DNA of 64,000 bases from Streptomyces caeruleatus (GCF_001514235.1 NZ_KQ948937.1:131733-195732), one strand, 5' to 3'. Counted from the first letter of the stretch, positions 40,889 to 49,947 are shown. Notes: generated by a model from the sequence alone, not told the origin. Program-made: numbers and translations.

Positions 40889-40905
40889 CCTCACGCCACG
40901 TGAGG
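40889..40905. promoter_or_regulatory. tipA operator/promoter
   Basis: TTGCAC (40884-40889) precedes the inverted repeat CCTCACG-CCA-CGTGAGG (40889-40905). This is essentially the known tipA promoter layout of MerR-type activators, in which the regulator binds between widely spaced -35 and -10 elements. It lies 38 bp before the tipA start and also near the divergent gadB start. Confidence 0.9.
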
Positions 40906-40942
40906 ACCCACTGTGGAGCGCGTCGGACAGAAGGGAGCGGAA

Positions 40943-41704
40943 GTGAGCTACTCCGTGGGACAGGTCGCCGGTTTCGCCGCGGTGACGGTGCGCACCCTGC
41001 ACCACTACGACGACATCGGCCTGCTCGTACCCAGCGAGCGCAGCCACGCGGGCCACCGGCGCTACAGCGACGCCGACCTCGACCGGCTGCAGCAGATCCT
41101 GTTCTACCGCGAGCTCGGCTTCCCGCTCGAGGAGGTCGCCGCCCTGCTCGACGACCCGGACGCGGACCCGCGCGCACACCTGCGCCGCCAGCACGAACTG
41201 CTGACCGCCCGGATCGAGAAGCTGCAGAAGATGGCGGAGGCCGTGGAGCACGCCATGGAGGCACGCAAGATGGGGATCAATCTGACGCCGGAGGAGAAGT
41301 TCGAGGTGTTCGGGGACAAGGACCCCGAGCAGTACGCCGAGGAGGCGGAGCAGCGCTGGGGCGGGACCGAGGCGTACGCCGAGTCACAGCGCCGGGCCGC
41401 CCGCTACACCAAGGAGGACTGGAAGCGCATCCAGGCAGAGGTCAACGAGTGGGGCGAGCGATACACGGCGCTGGTGGCCGCCGGCGAGTCGCCCACCGGC
41501 GAGCGGGCCATGGACATGGCCGAGGAACACCGTGCGCACATCGGCACGTGGTACTTCGAGTGCCCGTACGAGATGCACAAGGGTCTCGCCGAGATGTACG
41601 TCTCCGACGAGCGTTTCAAGGCGTACTACGACTCGATGCACGAGGGTCTCGCGGAGCACCTCAGGGAGGCCATCCTCGCGAACGCGGCCCGGCACGCCGC
41701 GTAG
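40943..41704 (+). CDS. tipA: TipA: thiostrepton-induced MerR-type activator, with internal TipAS start
   Basis: 253 residues, identical in length to the known TipAL. Residues 1-70 are a MerR winged helix (VGQVAGFAAVTVRTLHHYDDIGLL), 75-110 a coiled coil, and 111-253 the TipAS drug-binding domain that covalently traps thiopeptides. A second start at 41270 (MGINLTPEEK) has its own GGAGG 7 nt upstream and yields 144 residues, matching TipAS. TipAL activates its own gene on drug binding, while TipAS sequesters the drug. The GTG start has GGGAG 6 nt upstream. Confidence 0.97.
   Translation: MSYSVGQVAGFAAVTVRTLHHYDDIGLLVPSERSHAGHRRYSDADLDRLQQILFYRELGFPLEEVAALLDDPDADPRAHLRRQHELLTARIEKLQKMAEAVEHAMEARKMGINLTPEEKFEVFGDKDPEQYAEEAEQRWGGTEAYAESQRRAARYTKEDWKRIQAEVNEWGERYTALVAAGESPTGERAMDMAEEHRAHIGTWYFECPYEMHKGLAEMYVSDERFKAYYDSMHEGLAEHLREAILANAARHAA
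41270..41704 (+). CDS. tipA: TipAS, drug-binding domain made from an internal start in tipA
   Basis: Internal in-frame product of 144 residues, from the ATG in AGGCACGCAAGATG with GGAGG 7 nt upstream. It consists of the C-terminal domain alone, which binds thiopeptide antibiotics such as thiostrepton. Known in the S. lividans protein; here inferred from the conserved ribosome site and length. Confidence 0.85.
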   Translation: MGINLTPEEKFEVFGDKDPEQYAEEAEQRWGGTEAYAESQRRAARYTKEDWKRIQAEVNEWGERYTALVAAGESPTGERAMDMAEEHRAHIGTWYFECPYEMHKGLAEMYVSDERFKAYYDSMHEGLAEHLREAILANAARHAA

Positions 41705-41706
41705 CG

Positions 41707-41745
41707 CCTGGCCCGGGACCCCGTACGGGTCACTCCCGGGCCAGG
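41707..41745. terminator. Bidirectional terminator between tipA and the ybjQ-like gene
   Basis: CCTGGCCCGGGA (41707-41718) is exactly inverted as TCCCGGGCCAGG (41734-41745). It covers the gap between convergent genes and the last codons of the ybjQ-like gene. Confidence 0.8.
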
Positions 41746-42095
41746 ACCACCGCCGTCCCGTAGGCACACACCTCGGTGCCCACGTCGGCCGCCTGGGCCA
41801 CGTCGAAGCGAAACGCCAGCACACCGTTCGCGCCCCGCGCGCGTGCTTGCTCCACGAGCCGGTCCATGGCCTCGTTGCGGGTCTCCACGAGGGTCTTGGT
41901 GAGCCCCTTGAGCTCACCGCCGACCAGCGACTTCAGTCCGGCGCCGATCTGACTGCCGACGTGCCGGGAGCGCACGGTCAGCCCGAACACCTCGCCGATG
42001 ACCTCTGTGACGCGGTGCCCGGGAACGTCGTTCGTGGTCACCACCAGAACCTCGGGTCGCGGTCCCTGTCCGCCGCCGAACTCTTCGATGCCCAT
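41730..42095 (-). CDS. YbjQ/DUF74 family protein
   Basis: 121 residues with the family pattern VLVVTTNDVPGHRVTEVIGEVFGLTVRSRHVGSQIGAGLKSLVGGE and the late GANGVLAFRFD. These small oligomeric proteins have no settled function, though heavy-metal links were suggested. Unusual features: none. It converges on tipA. Confidence 0.93.
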   Translation of the reverse strand: MGIEEFGGGQGPRPEVLVVTTNDVPGHRVTEVIGEVFGLTVRSRHVGSQIGAGLKSLVGGELKGLTKTLVETRNEAMDRLVEQARARGANGVLAFRFDVAQAADVGTEVCAYGTAVVLARE

Positions 42096-42229
42096 GAATC
42101 ACAGCTTTGACCCAGCAGAGGCACAGTGCATCCTGAGGGGGTCCATGGAACCTGGGCGGCCGGTGCAGCGTTGATAATTTGAGCAGCCAGCTTCAGCCCC
42201 CGCCCCCTCCCCGCAGGAGCCACAATCCC

Positions 42230-43135
42230 GTGACCACGCTTGCGCTCGGCCCCGAGTGGCTCAGCCCGGACTATCTGATCGAGACGTTCAGCCTCCCTGG
42301 CATCCTGCTGATCGTCTTCGCCGAGTCCGGTCTCTTCGCCTTCCTGCCCGGGGACTCCCTGCTGTTCACGGCGGGTCTGTTCGTGGCCCAGGGGCAGTAC
42401 ATCAGCCAGCCTCTGTGGCTGGTGTGCACCCTGATCGTGCTGGCCGCCGTCATCGGCGACCAGGTGGGTTACATGATCGGCAAGTTCTTCGGCCCCAAGC
42501 TCTTCAACCGCCCGAACTCCAAGCTCTTCAAACAGGAGAACCTGGACAAGGCCCACGAGTTCATGGAGAAGTACGGCCCGAAGGCGATCGTCCTCGCCCG
42601 CTTCGTGCCGATCGTGCGCACCTTCGCCCCCATCGTGGCGGGCGCCGGCCGCATGAGGTACGCCACGTTCCTCACGTACAACGTCATCGGCGGCATCGCC
42701 TGGGGCACCGGCGTCACCCTCGCGGGCTACTGGCTCGGCCAGATCAAGTTCATCAACAAGAACGTCGAGGCGATCCTCGTCCTGATCGTCTTCGTCTCCG
42801 TCGTCCCGATCATCATCGAGTACCTCCGCGAGCGCGCCAAGAAGAAGCGCGCGGCGACCGAGACCCCGGCCGCCCCGACCCCGGCCCACCAGCAGCACAT
42901 GATGATGGACGACGCGACGACCCAGCTCCGCGCCATCCCCTCCGACGACCGGCCCCAGCCCCAGCAGCAGTACGGCAACCAGGGCCAGCAGGGCGGCCAG
43001 CAGCAGTACGGCTACGACCAGCAGTACTACGACCAGCAGCCCCAGCAGCAGCCGTACGCCCAGCAGTACCCCCAGGGCTACGGCCAGCAACAGCAGTACG
43101 GCAACCAGCAGTACCCGCCCAACCAGGGGTACTGA
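42230..43135 (+). CDS. DedA-family membrane protein with Gln/Tyr-rich tail
   Basis: 301 residues. The DedA core holds ESGLFAFLPGDSLLFTAGLF near 25-45 and the RFVPIVRTFAPIVAGAGRM motif near 125-145, with five or six membrane segments to about 205. After a basic patch (ERAKKKRA) the cytoplasmic tail of about 90 residues becomes Gln/Tyr/Gly-rich (QQQYGNQGQQ, QQYYDQQPQQQ). The core probably has a lipid-transport role; the tail could drive protein interaction. The GTG at 42230 is favoured by AGGAG about 10 nt upstream over a TTG 17 codons earlier. Confidence 0.9.
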   Translation: MTTLALGPEWLSPDYLIETFSLPGILLIVFAESGLFAFLPGDSLLFTAGLFVAQGQYISQPLWLVCTLIVLAAVIGDQVGYMIGKFFGPKLFNRPNSKLFKQENLDKAHEFMEKYGPKAIVLARFVPIVRTFAPIVAGAGRMRYATFLTYNVIGGIAWGTGVTLAGYWLGQIKFINKNVEAILVLIVFVSVVPIIIEYLRERAKKKRAATETPAAPTPAHQQHMMMDDATTQLRAIPSDDRPQPQQQYGNQGQQGGQQQYGYDQQYYDQQPQQQPYAQQYPQGYGQQQQYGNQQYPPNQGY

Positions 43136-43137
43136 AA

Positions 43138-43218
43138 CGCCCTATAGGGGCGCGGGGCTGCATCGATATGCGGCTCCGCCGCGTGGGCGCGATCAACCAC
43201 AACGAACCCGCAGCCGCC
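43138..43218. repeat. Intergenic palindromic repeat element, copy 1
   Basis: Read on the minus strand it begins GGCGGCTGCGGGTTCGTTGT, continues through ATCGCGCCCACGCGGCGG and ends CCCCGCGCCCCTATAGGGCG. A shortened copy lies at 56888-56943. The tail forms a hairpin, so the element also works as a terminator between convergent genes. It is common in Streptomyces intergenic DNA as far as I recall. Confidence 0.75.
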
Positions 43219-43277
43219 ACGGATCGGAACGCACCGAGCTCGTAGGCACCCAGCGCTGGAAGACACCGCACCCGGCG

Positions 43278-44909
43278 TCAGAACCCCCGCGTCCTCTTGG
43301 CGGCCCGCCGCTTCTCAGGCGACCCGATCCGCAAGAACATCCGCGAGATCTCCGCCCCGAGGTTCACCCCGATAGCGATGGCCATGGCCAACGAAGCCGC
43401 CGTGGCCAGCGACACCAACCCCTTGTTCACATCGTTCTGCGCAATCGCCAACAGCCCGAAATACGTCGCCGACCCCGGCAGCAGCGGCCCGATCGCCGCG
43501 GTGGTGTACGGCAACGCCGAAGCGAACCGATACCGGGCCATCAGCTGCCCGAACAACCCCACCAGCCCCGCCGCGACGGCCGTCGAGGCGACCGGCGAGA
43601 ACTCACCGGCGTAGTACATCGCGCCGTACACCACCCACGCGACACCTCCGTTGAGGGTCACCGCGGTCACGGTGGATCGATCCTGCTGGAGCAGCACCGC
43701 GAAGGTCAGCGACAGCAGCATCGACGCGGCGATCTGCCAGTACGGCCGGTCGGAGGCCCCCAGCGCCTCGTCCGGGGTGAGCTTGGCGCCGAGGTTGACG
43801 CTGAAGTACAGGATCACCAGCACACCGACGACGATGCCGACGAAAAAGTACGTGACCTCCAGCAGGCGCGCGGCCGCGGTGATGTAGAAGCCGGTCAGCC
43901 CGTCCTGCACACCCGCCACCAGCGCCCGCCCGGGCAGCAGCGCGAACAGCCCACCGGTGATCACCGCGGACGCCTTCACGTCGACGTGCGCCAGGGCCAG
44001 CGCGACCCCGATCGCCGCCGGCGGCATCGCGGCCACCGTGAACTGGTAGAACTCCGGCAGCCCGCGCCCCGCGCACAGCCACGCCAGCCGGTCGCCGAGC
44101 ATCGCGCCCAGCGCGGCCGCGACGAACACGACCAGATCACCGCCGACCAGCACGGAGGCCGCGCCCGCGAGCAGCCCGCTCGCCGAGGTCAGCACCCAGG
44201 TCGGGTACGGGTGCCGGTTGCGGCGGATCTCCGCGAGCCGGCCGTAGGCCTCCTCCAGGGAGATGTGGCTCTCCGGGTCGCTGAGGTCGTCGACGAGCTG
44301 GTACACGGCGGCCAGACGCGTGTAGTCGGTGCCGCGCCGCCGCACCGTACGGGACGCCGTCACCGGGTCGTCGACCAGCGACGGCTGGTACGAGATCGAC
44401 AGCAGCGTGAAGGTGACGTTCGGCTCGCAGCGGTCCAGGCCGTAGGACCGGCAGACCGCGAACATCGCCGCCTCGACGTCCTCCGCGCCCTCGCCGCCCG
44501 CCAGCAGCAGCTCGCCGATACGCAGGGTCAGGTCGAGTACGCGCGGGACGGCCGGACCCTCCTCCTCCGCCCTCGGCATCCGCTCCGGCGCGGGCCGCTC
44601 GGCCACCGGCATGCGCAGCATGGTGCGCATCCGGTCCTGCCAGGGCAGGTCCTTGGTCAGGCTGATCCGAGGTATGCCACCGGCGGGCGTGAACGCCGGC
44701 GAGGCGTCCTCGACGCTGTAGCCGCTCGGCGTGCTGAACGCCGACCCCTCGGGCTCCTGGACCGGCGGCTGTGGCACGTCCAGGCCCTGGGGGAGGGCGA
44801 ACTCGGACGTGGTCTCCGACTCGCTGTCCCCCACCTCCACACCGGCGGGCGGGGTGAACGCCATCCTCGCCTCGTCCGACTGCGGTTTGCGGTCCTCCGC
44901 GTCCGTCAC
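43278..44909 (-). CDS. ThrE-like threonine/serine exporter family protein
   Basis: 543 residues. A disordered acidic N-terminus of about 130 residues, the ThrE cytoplasmic domain (RIGELLLAGGEGAEDVEAAMFAVCRSYGL near 150-180 with the TFTLLSISY segment) and about ten membrane helices in two groups (ThrE and ThrE-2). The family exports threonine and serine. The GTG at 44909 has GGGAG 10 nt upstream; the frame continues to 44963 without support. Confidence 0.9.
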   Translation of the reverse strand: MTDAEDRKPQSDEARMAFTPPAGVEVGDSESETTSEFALPQGLDVPQPPVQEPEGSAFSTPSGYSVEDASPAFTPAGGIPRISLTKDLPWQDRMRTMLRMPVAERPAPERMPRAEEEGPAVPRVLDLTLRIGELLLAGGEGAEDVEAAMFAVCRSYGLDRCEPNVTFTLLSISYQPSLVDDPVTASRTVRRRGTDYTRLAAVYQLVDDLSDPESHISLEEAYGRLAEIRRNRHPYPTWVLTSASGLLAGAASVLVGGDLVVFVAAALGAMLGDRLAWLCAGRGLPEFYQFTVAAMPPAAIGVALALAHVDVKASAVITGGLFALLPGRALVAGVQDGLTGFYITAAARLLEVTYFFVGIVVGVLVILYFSVNLGAKLTPDEALGASDRPYWQIAASMLLSLTFAVLLQQDRSTVTAVTLNGGVAWVVYGAMYYAGEFSPVASTAVAAGLVGLFGQLMARYRFASALPYTTAAIGPLLPGSATYFGLLAIAQNDVNKGLVSLATAASLAMAIAIGVNLGAEISRMFLRIGSPEKRRAAKRTRGF

Positions 44910-44967
44910 GTGCGTAGCACTCCCTGTACGACACCTCCTGCCGCACTCAGTATGCGCACACACACGC

Positions 44968-45001
44968 GAACAGGCTGCACGCGCACGCGTGCAGCCTGTT
45001 C
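44968..45001 (-). terminator. Strong terminator after ppa
   Basis: Perfect hairpin with 16-bp arms, GAACAGGCTGCACGCG and its complement, around a 2-nt loop, starting 48 bp past the ppa stop codon and before the ThrE-like gene. Confidence 0.85.
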
Positions 45002-45049
45002 ACATGGCTGAGAGCCGACGGTCACTCAGACCGTGGCCGAGAGCACGGC

Positions 45050-45556
45050 TCAGTGGCCGCCCTGCTCCTTGAAGCGCTTGTAGGACCGCTCGATCTCGAT
45101 CTCGGCGTCCTGACGGCCCACCCAGTTGGCGCCCTCGACGGACTTGCCGGGCTCCAGGTCCTTGTAGACCTCGAAGAAGTGCTGGATCTCCAGGCGGTCG
45201 AACTCGGAGACGTGGTGGATGTCACGCAGGTGCTCCTGGCGCGGGTCCGTCGCCGGCACGCACAGCAGCTTGTCGTCGCCGCCGGCCTCGTCCGTCATCC
45301 GGAACATGCCGATCGCACGGCACTTGATGAGGCAGCCCGGGAAGGTGGGCTCGTCCAGGATGACCAGCGCGTCCAGCGGGTCGCCGTCCTCGCCGAGGGT
45401 GTTCTCGACGAAGCCGTAGTCGGTCGGGTAGGCGGTCGAGGTGAAGAGTCGACGGTCCAGGCGGATCCGACCGGTCTCGTGGTCCACCTCGTACTTGTTC
45501 CGCGAACCCTTCGGAATCTCGATCGTGACGTCGAACTCCACCGGTGGCTCCTCCAT
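45050..45556 (-). CDS. ppa: Inorganic pyrophosphatase
   Basis: 168 residues, family I soluble type. It hydrolyses pyrophosphate to phosphate, pulling biosynthetic reactions forward. The active-site signature GEDGDPLDALVI (Asp residues for Mg) and VEFDVTIEIPKGSRNKYEVDHETG are intact. The ATG at 45556 is used; a start three codons earlier is possible. Divergent from dacB with 70 bp between. Confidence 0.97.
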   Translation of the reverse strand: MEEPPVEFDVTIEIPKGSRNKYEVDHETGRIRLDRRLFTSTAYPTDYGFVENTLGEDGDPLDALVILDEPTFPGCLIKCRAIGMFRMTDEAGGDDKLLCVPATDPRQEHLRDIHHVSEFDRLEIQHFFEVYKDLEPGKSVEGANWVGRQDAEIEIERSYKRFKEQGGH

Positions 45557-45626
45557 GATCAGCACATAGTTCTGGTGGTTAAGTGTCCCTCACGCAGGTG
45601 TGTGATCGCGAAAGGGGCTGGTGGTC

Positions 45627-47246
45627 GTGCCAGAGCTGAGGCCGTGGCGAGCCGCGAAACCGCATGTGACGCGGGTCGCGGGCGCCGTACGACCCCGTCT
45701 GGCACGGGCTGCGGACGCCGTACGGCCACGTCTCGCACGCGCCGCGACCGCCGCTAAGCCGCGGGTCGCACGGCTCGCGCGAGCCGTCTCCCCACAGGCC
45801 GCGCGGATGACGAGGCCGAAGACCTGGCAGTACACCGCGGGCGCCGCCACCGCCGGACTGGCGCTGGCCGCCGGAGTGGTGACCGCCGCCGGCCCCTGGG
45901 ACTCCACCGGTCAGCGTACGGCCGAGCGGGACCGGGCGGCCGTCCAGGAGCGCACGGGTGGCGCAGATCACGGCCGTAGTTCCGATACGTCCGATACGGC
46001 CGCCGGCATGCCCCGTCCCGCGCCCAGCGCGGCCTCCGTCCTGCCCGGTCTGGGCGGCGGCGTCGGCACCGCGCACGCCGCCCCGAGCACCAAGGCCCTC
46101 GCCGGCCTCCTGGGCCCCCTCCTGGACGCCCCGGAGCTCGGTGCCCGCAGGACGGCCGCGGTCGTCGACGTGGCGACCGGCAAGCAGCTCTACGGCGAGG
46201 CCGCCGACGAGCCCCTCACCCCCGCCTCCACGACGAAGATCGCCACCGCCGTGGCCGTCCTCACCGCGCTCGGCCCCGACCACCGGCTCACCACCCGCGC
46301 GGTCCTGGAACCGGACACCAGGGAACTCGTCCTGGTCGGCGGCGGCGACCCCACGCTGACGGCCCGCAAGGACGCCGACGGCTGGGCCAGCCTGCGCGAC
46401 CTCGCCGACCGCACGGCCAAGTCCCTGAAGAAGCGGAACGTACGCGAGGTCACCCTTTCGTACGACAAGACGCTCTACGCCGGCCCCGAACTGCACCCCA
46501 TCGGCGTCAACGGCAACCTGGCCCCGGTCAGCGCCCTCACGGTCGACGAGGCCCGCACGGACGACTCCACCAGCGGGCCGGTGAGGCGGGTCGAGGATCC
46601 GGCGAAGGATGCGGCGACCCAGTTCGCGGCGCTCCTCGCGGACCGCGGCGTCAAGACCACGGCCCCGGGCCCGTCGAAGGCCACGAACCGGGCCGAGCCG
46701 CTGGCCGAGGTCACCTCACCGCCGATGTCCTCCCTGGTCGAGCGGATGCTCACCAACAGCGACAACGACATCGCCGAGCACCTCGCCCGCCAGACCGCCG
46801 TGGCGAGCGGCGCGCGCGCCGACTTCGACGGCGCGGGCAAGGCGATCGGGGACCGGCTGAGGAAGCTCGGGCTGCCCGTGACGGGCGCCGACTTCAAGGA
46901 CGGCAGCGGCCTCGACCGCGACGACAAAATCACCGCCGACCTCCTCACCGCCCTCCTGGCCAAGGCCGCCGACCCCACCCACCCCGAACTCCGCCCGGTC
47001 CTGACCGGCCTCCCCGTGGCCGGCTTCACCGGCACCCTGACCACCCGCTACACCGACGGCGCGGCCGGCGTCGTCCGAGCGAAGACCGGCACCCTGAACG
47101 GCGTGAACTCGCTGGCCGGCACCGTCGTCGACCAGGACGGCCACCTCCTCGCCTTCGCCTTCCTGTCCACCGGCGCCAACACGGAAGCGGCCCGAGCGGC
47201 CCTGGACCGAACGGCGACGGCACTGGCGTCGTGCGGCTGTGCCTAG
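45627..47246 (+). CDS. dacB: D-alanyl-D-alanine carboxypeptidase/endopeptidase (PBP4, S13)
   Basis: 539 residues. Penicillin-binding serine enzyme trimming peptidoglycan peptides: S201TTK, SDND (SxN) and KTGTLNG are all present. The N-terminus is unusual: about 60 Arg/Ala-rich residues in near-repeats of AVRPRLARAA type before a membrane helix (AGAATAGLALAAGVV), so it is probably a membrane-anchored enzyme with a basic cytoplasmic tail. The GTG at 45627 lies 9 nt after AAAGGGG; another GTG two codons earlier is closer to it. Confidence 0.94.
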   Translation: MPELRPWRAAKPHVTRVAGAVRPRLARAADAVRPRLARAATAAKPRVARLARAVSPQAARMTRPKTWQYTAGAATAGLALAAGVVTAAGPWDSTGQRTAERDRAAVQERTGGADHGRSSDTSDTAAGMPRPAPSAASVLPGLGGGVGTAHAAPSTKALAGLLGPLLDAPELGARRTAAVVDVATGKQLYGEAADEPLTPASTTKIATAVAVLTALGPDHRLTTRAVLEPDTRELVLVGGGDPTLTARKDADGWASLRDLADRTAKSLKKRNVREVTLSYDKTLYAGPELHPIGVNGNLAPVSALTVDEARTDDSTSGPVRRVEDPAKDAATQFAALLADRGVKTTAPGPSKATNRAEPLAEVTSPPMSSLVERMLTNSDNDIAEHLARQTAVASGARADFDGAGKAIGDRLRKLGLPVTGADFKDGSGLDRDDKITADLLTALLAKAADPTHPELRPVLTGLPVAGFTGTLTTRYTDGAAGVVRAKTGTLNGVNSLAGTVVDQDGHLLAFAFLSTGANTEAARAALDRTATALASCGCA

Positions 47247-47345
47247 GCCGTGTCCGCAAAGTCCCGCCTGCCCCGCCAAACACCCCGTGGCCCCACCAAC
47301 CCCCACGGCCTGCCCCAAGTGGTAACGCTCACGTACGGTTGACAC

Positions 47346-48470
47346 ATGACGAGCATCGGTGGTGCCGAGATGGTCGACTGGAATCTCGCGGTGGCGACCG
47401 CGACCCGGCTCGTGCGGCCGGGCCCCGAGGTGAGCCGCGACGAGGCCCGGGCCGTCGTCGCCGAGCTGCGCCGACATGCCAAGGCCTCGGAGGAACACGT
47501 CCGGGGCTTCACTCGTATGGGCACGGAGGACACCCACGACACCCCCGTCCTCGTCGTCGACCGCCCTGGCTGGGTACGGGCGAACGTCGCCGGGTTCCGC
47601 CAGATCCTCAAGCCCCTGCTCGAGAAGATGCAGGAGCGCCGCAGCACCAGCACCGGCGGCGCGGTCCTCGGCGCCGTCGGCGGCAAGGTCACCGGCGTCG
47701 AACTCGGCATGCTGCTGTCCTTCCTGGCCTCCCGCGTCCTCGGCCAGTACGAGACCTTCGCCCCGGCCACCCGCGAACTCCCGGCCGGCGAGAACGGCGG
47801 CGGCCGACTCCTGCTCGTCGCCCCGAACATCGTGCACGTGGAGCGCGAACTCGACGTACAGCCCCACGACTTCCGCCTCTGGGTGTGCCTGCACGAGGAG
47901 ACGCACCGCACGCAGTTCAGCGCCGTTCCGTGGCTGCGGGACCACCTGGAGGGCGAAATCCAGTCTTTCTTGGGGGAGACCGACGTCGACCCCATGACCG
48001 TCCTCGAACGAATCCGCGAGGCCGCGCAGTCCCTCTCGGGCGGCCGCCCCGAGGCCGAAGAGGACGACGGCGGACGTTCTTTCGTCGAACTGGTGCAGAC
48101 CCCGGCCCAGCGGGAGATCCTCGGCCGCCTCACCGCCGTGATGTCCCTCCTGGAGGGCCACGCGGACTTCGTGATGGACGGCGTCGGCCCCCAGGTCGTC
48201 CCGACCGTCGCCGAGATCCGCGAGAAGTTCCAGCAGCGACGCGCCAAGGGCGCCTCAAGGCTGGACATGGCCCTGCGCAAACTGCTCGGCCTCGACGCCA
48301 AACTCCGGCAGTACCGCGACGGCGAACGCTTCGTACGCGCCGTCCACGACCAGGTCGGCATGGACGGCTTCAACCGCGTGTGGACCTCCCCCAACACCCT
48401 CCCGACCAAGGCGGAGATCGCCAAACCCGCGGACTGGATCGCGCGGGTGCACCGCAAGGCGGAGTCGTGA
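47346..48470 (+). CDS. Zinc-dependent metalloprotein, DUF2342
   Basis: 374 residues of the DUF2342 family (sometimes called F420 biosynthesis-associated). The zinc motif HEETH is at 183-187 in VCLHEETHRTQF. Other landmarks are MLLSFLASRVLGQYETF and VMSLLEGHADFVMDGVG. Function unproven; it is a helical zincin-like protein. It lies between dacB and tilS on the same strand. Confidence 0.9.
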   Translation: MTSIGGAEMVDWNLAVATATRLVRPGPEVSRDEARAVVAELRRHAKASEEHVRGFTRMGTEDTHDTPVLVVDRPGWVRANVAGFRQILKPLLEKMQERRSTSTGGAVLGAVGGKVTGVELGMLLSFLASRVLGQYETFAPATRELPAGENGGGRLLLVAPNIVHVERELDVQPHDFRLWVCLHEETHRTQFSAVPWLRDHLEGEIQSFLGETDVDPMTVLERIREAAQSLSGGRPEAEEDDGGRSFVELVQTPAQREILGRLTAVMSLLEGHADFVMDGVGPQVVPTVAEIREKFQQRRAKGASRLDMALRKLLGLDAKLRQYRDGERFVRAVHDQVGMDGFNRVWTSPNTLPTKAEIAKPADWIARVHRKAES

Positions 48471-48681
48471 ATCACGCGCCGTGGCGTGCATCTCATACGA
48501 ACGTCGTGAACCGAATCCGGCCGACGGCAGGCGAACGCCCCTCCAATCACCCGTCCGAGGGACCGTGAGCCATGGGTAGGCGTGCGATGCTCGGGGAACG
48601 GCCCGGTTCTGTCACCATCTACACACTCTGAGTGACCGAGCTCGGGCTCGCCCCCCGACAATTTCATGAAGGGAACCGGAC

Positions 48682-49872
48682 ATGGGTCCCCATCCTGCGG
48701 TCGCGGCGATACGCCTGGCGGTCCGCCGCGTCCTCCACGACATCCTCACCGAACACAGCCGCACCGCCGACGCCTCCGCGCCCGGCCGCCCGCGTGCGAC
48801 CTCGTACGAGCTCGCGCACGCGACGCCGCCCGCGGTGCTGCCCGCGCCATCGACCGGCGCCGCACCCGCCGCGCACGACACGGCGCTCGCACCGCCGTAC
48901 GAGCTCCCCGGCGCCACCCCGCAGGAACCCCCGCACACCACCCCGCACGAGCGACCCCCCTCCCCGCTCGTGCTCGTGGCGTGCTCCGGCGGCGCCGACT
49001 CCATGGCCCTCGCCTCCGCCCTCGCCTTCGAGGCCCGCAAACTCGGCATCCGCGCCGGCGGCATCACCATCGACCACGGTCTTCAGCCCGGCTCCGACCT
49101 GCGCGCCGAGGAAGTCGTCCTGCGCATGCGCGAACTCGGCCTCGAACCGGCCGAGTCCGTCGCCGTCACCGTCGGCCGCGCGGGCGGACCCGAGGCAGCC
49201 GCCCGCGACGCCCGCTACGCCGCCCTCGACGACGCCGCCGTCCGCCACGGCGCCACCGCCGTCCTGCTCGGCCACACCCGCGACGACCAGGCCGAGACCG
49301 TCCTGCTCGGCCTCGCCCGCGGCTCCGGCATCCGCTCCCTGTCCGGAATGGCCGCGGTCTCGGGGGCCGACGGCCGTTACCGCCGCCCCTTCCTCGGACT
49401 CGACCGGCAGACCGCCCGCAAGGCCTGCATGGTCCAGTCCCTGCCGGTCTGGGACGACCCGCACAACGCCGACCCCGCGTACACCCGCTCGCGACTGCGC
49501 CAGGAGGGCCTGCCCGCCCTGGAGAAGGCACTCGGCAAGGGCGTCGTCGAGGCCCTCGCCCGGACTGCCCAGCTCTCCCGCGACGACGCCGACGCCCTCG
49601 ACTCCTGGGCCCGCCAGGCCGAGGCCGCCGTACGCGACTCGGCCGGCCTGCTGGAGTGCGCCAAGCTCTACGCGCTGCCGCCCGCCGTACGCCGCCGGAT
49701 CCTGCGCCGCGCCGCCATCGAGGCCGGAGCACCCGCCGGTGCGCTGTTCGCCCGCCACATCGAGGAAGTCGACCGCCTCATCACCGGCTGGCGCGGCCAG
49801 GGAGCCATCAATCTCCCCGGCAAAGTCGTCGCCCAGCGCCAGGGTGGCAGACTGGTGATTCGGCAAGGCTGA
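48682..49872 (+). CDS. tilS: tRNA(Ile)-lysidine synthetase
   Basis: 396 residues. The PP-loop SGGADS (102-107) binds ATP, with ITIDHGLQPGSD and LLGHTRDDQAET following. TilS adds lysine to the wobble C of the tRNA reading AUA. It carries an unusual N-terminal extension: about 65 residues of low-complexity Ala/Pro/Thr (PPYELPGATPQEPPHTTPHE) between the first helix and the PP-loop. AAGGGAACCGGAC precedes the ATG. First of the tilS-hpt-ftsH run. Confidence 0.95.
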   Translation: MGPHPAVAAIRLAVRRVLHDILTEHSRTADASAPGRPRATSYELAHATPPAVLPAPSTGAAPAAHDTALAPPYELPGATPQEPPHTTPHERPPSPLVLVACSGGADSMALASALAFEARKLGIRAGGITIDHGLQPGSDLRAEEVVLRMRELGLEPAESVAVTVGRAGGPEAAARDARYAALDDAAVRHGATAVLLGHTRDDQAETVLLGLARGSGIRSLSGMAAVSGADGRYRRPFLGLDRQTARKACMVQSLPVWDDPHNADPAYTRSRLRQEGLPALEKALGKGVVEALARTAQLSRDDADALDSWARQAEAAVRDSAGLLECAKLYALPPAVRRRILRRAAIEAGAPAGALFARHIEEVDRLITGWRGQGAINLPGKVVAQRQGGRLVIRQG

Positions 49873-49947
49873 AACCGGACCTCCCACCGGCCCCCTCCAG
49901 CGGGGTCGCGTGAGCGGCCGGACCGGCCGGTGGGACGACCGAAAGTG

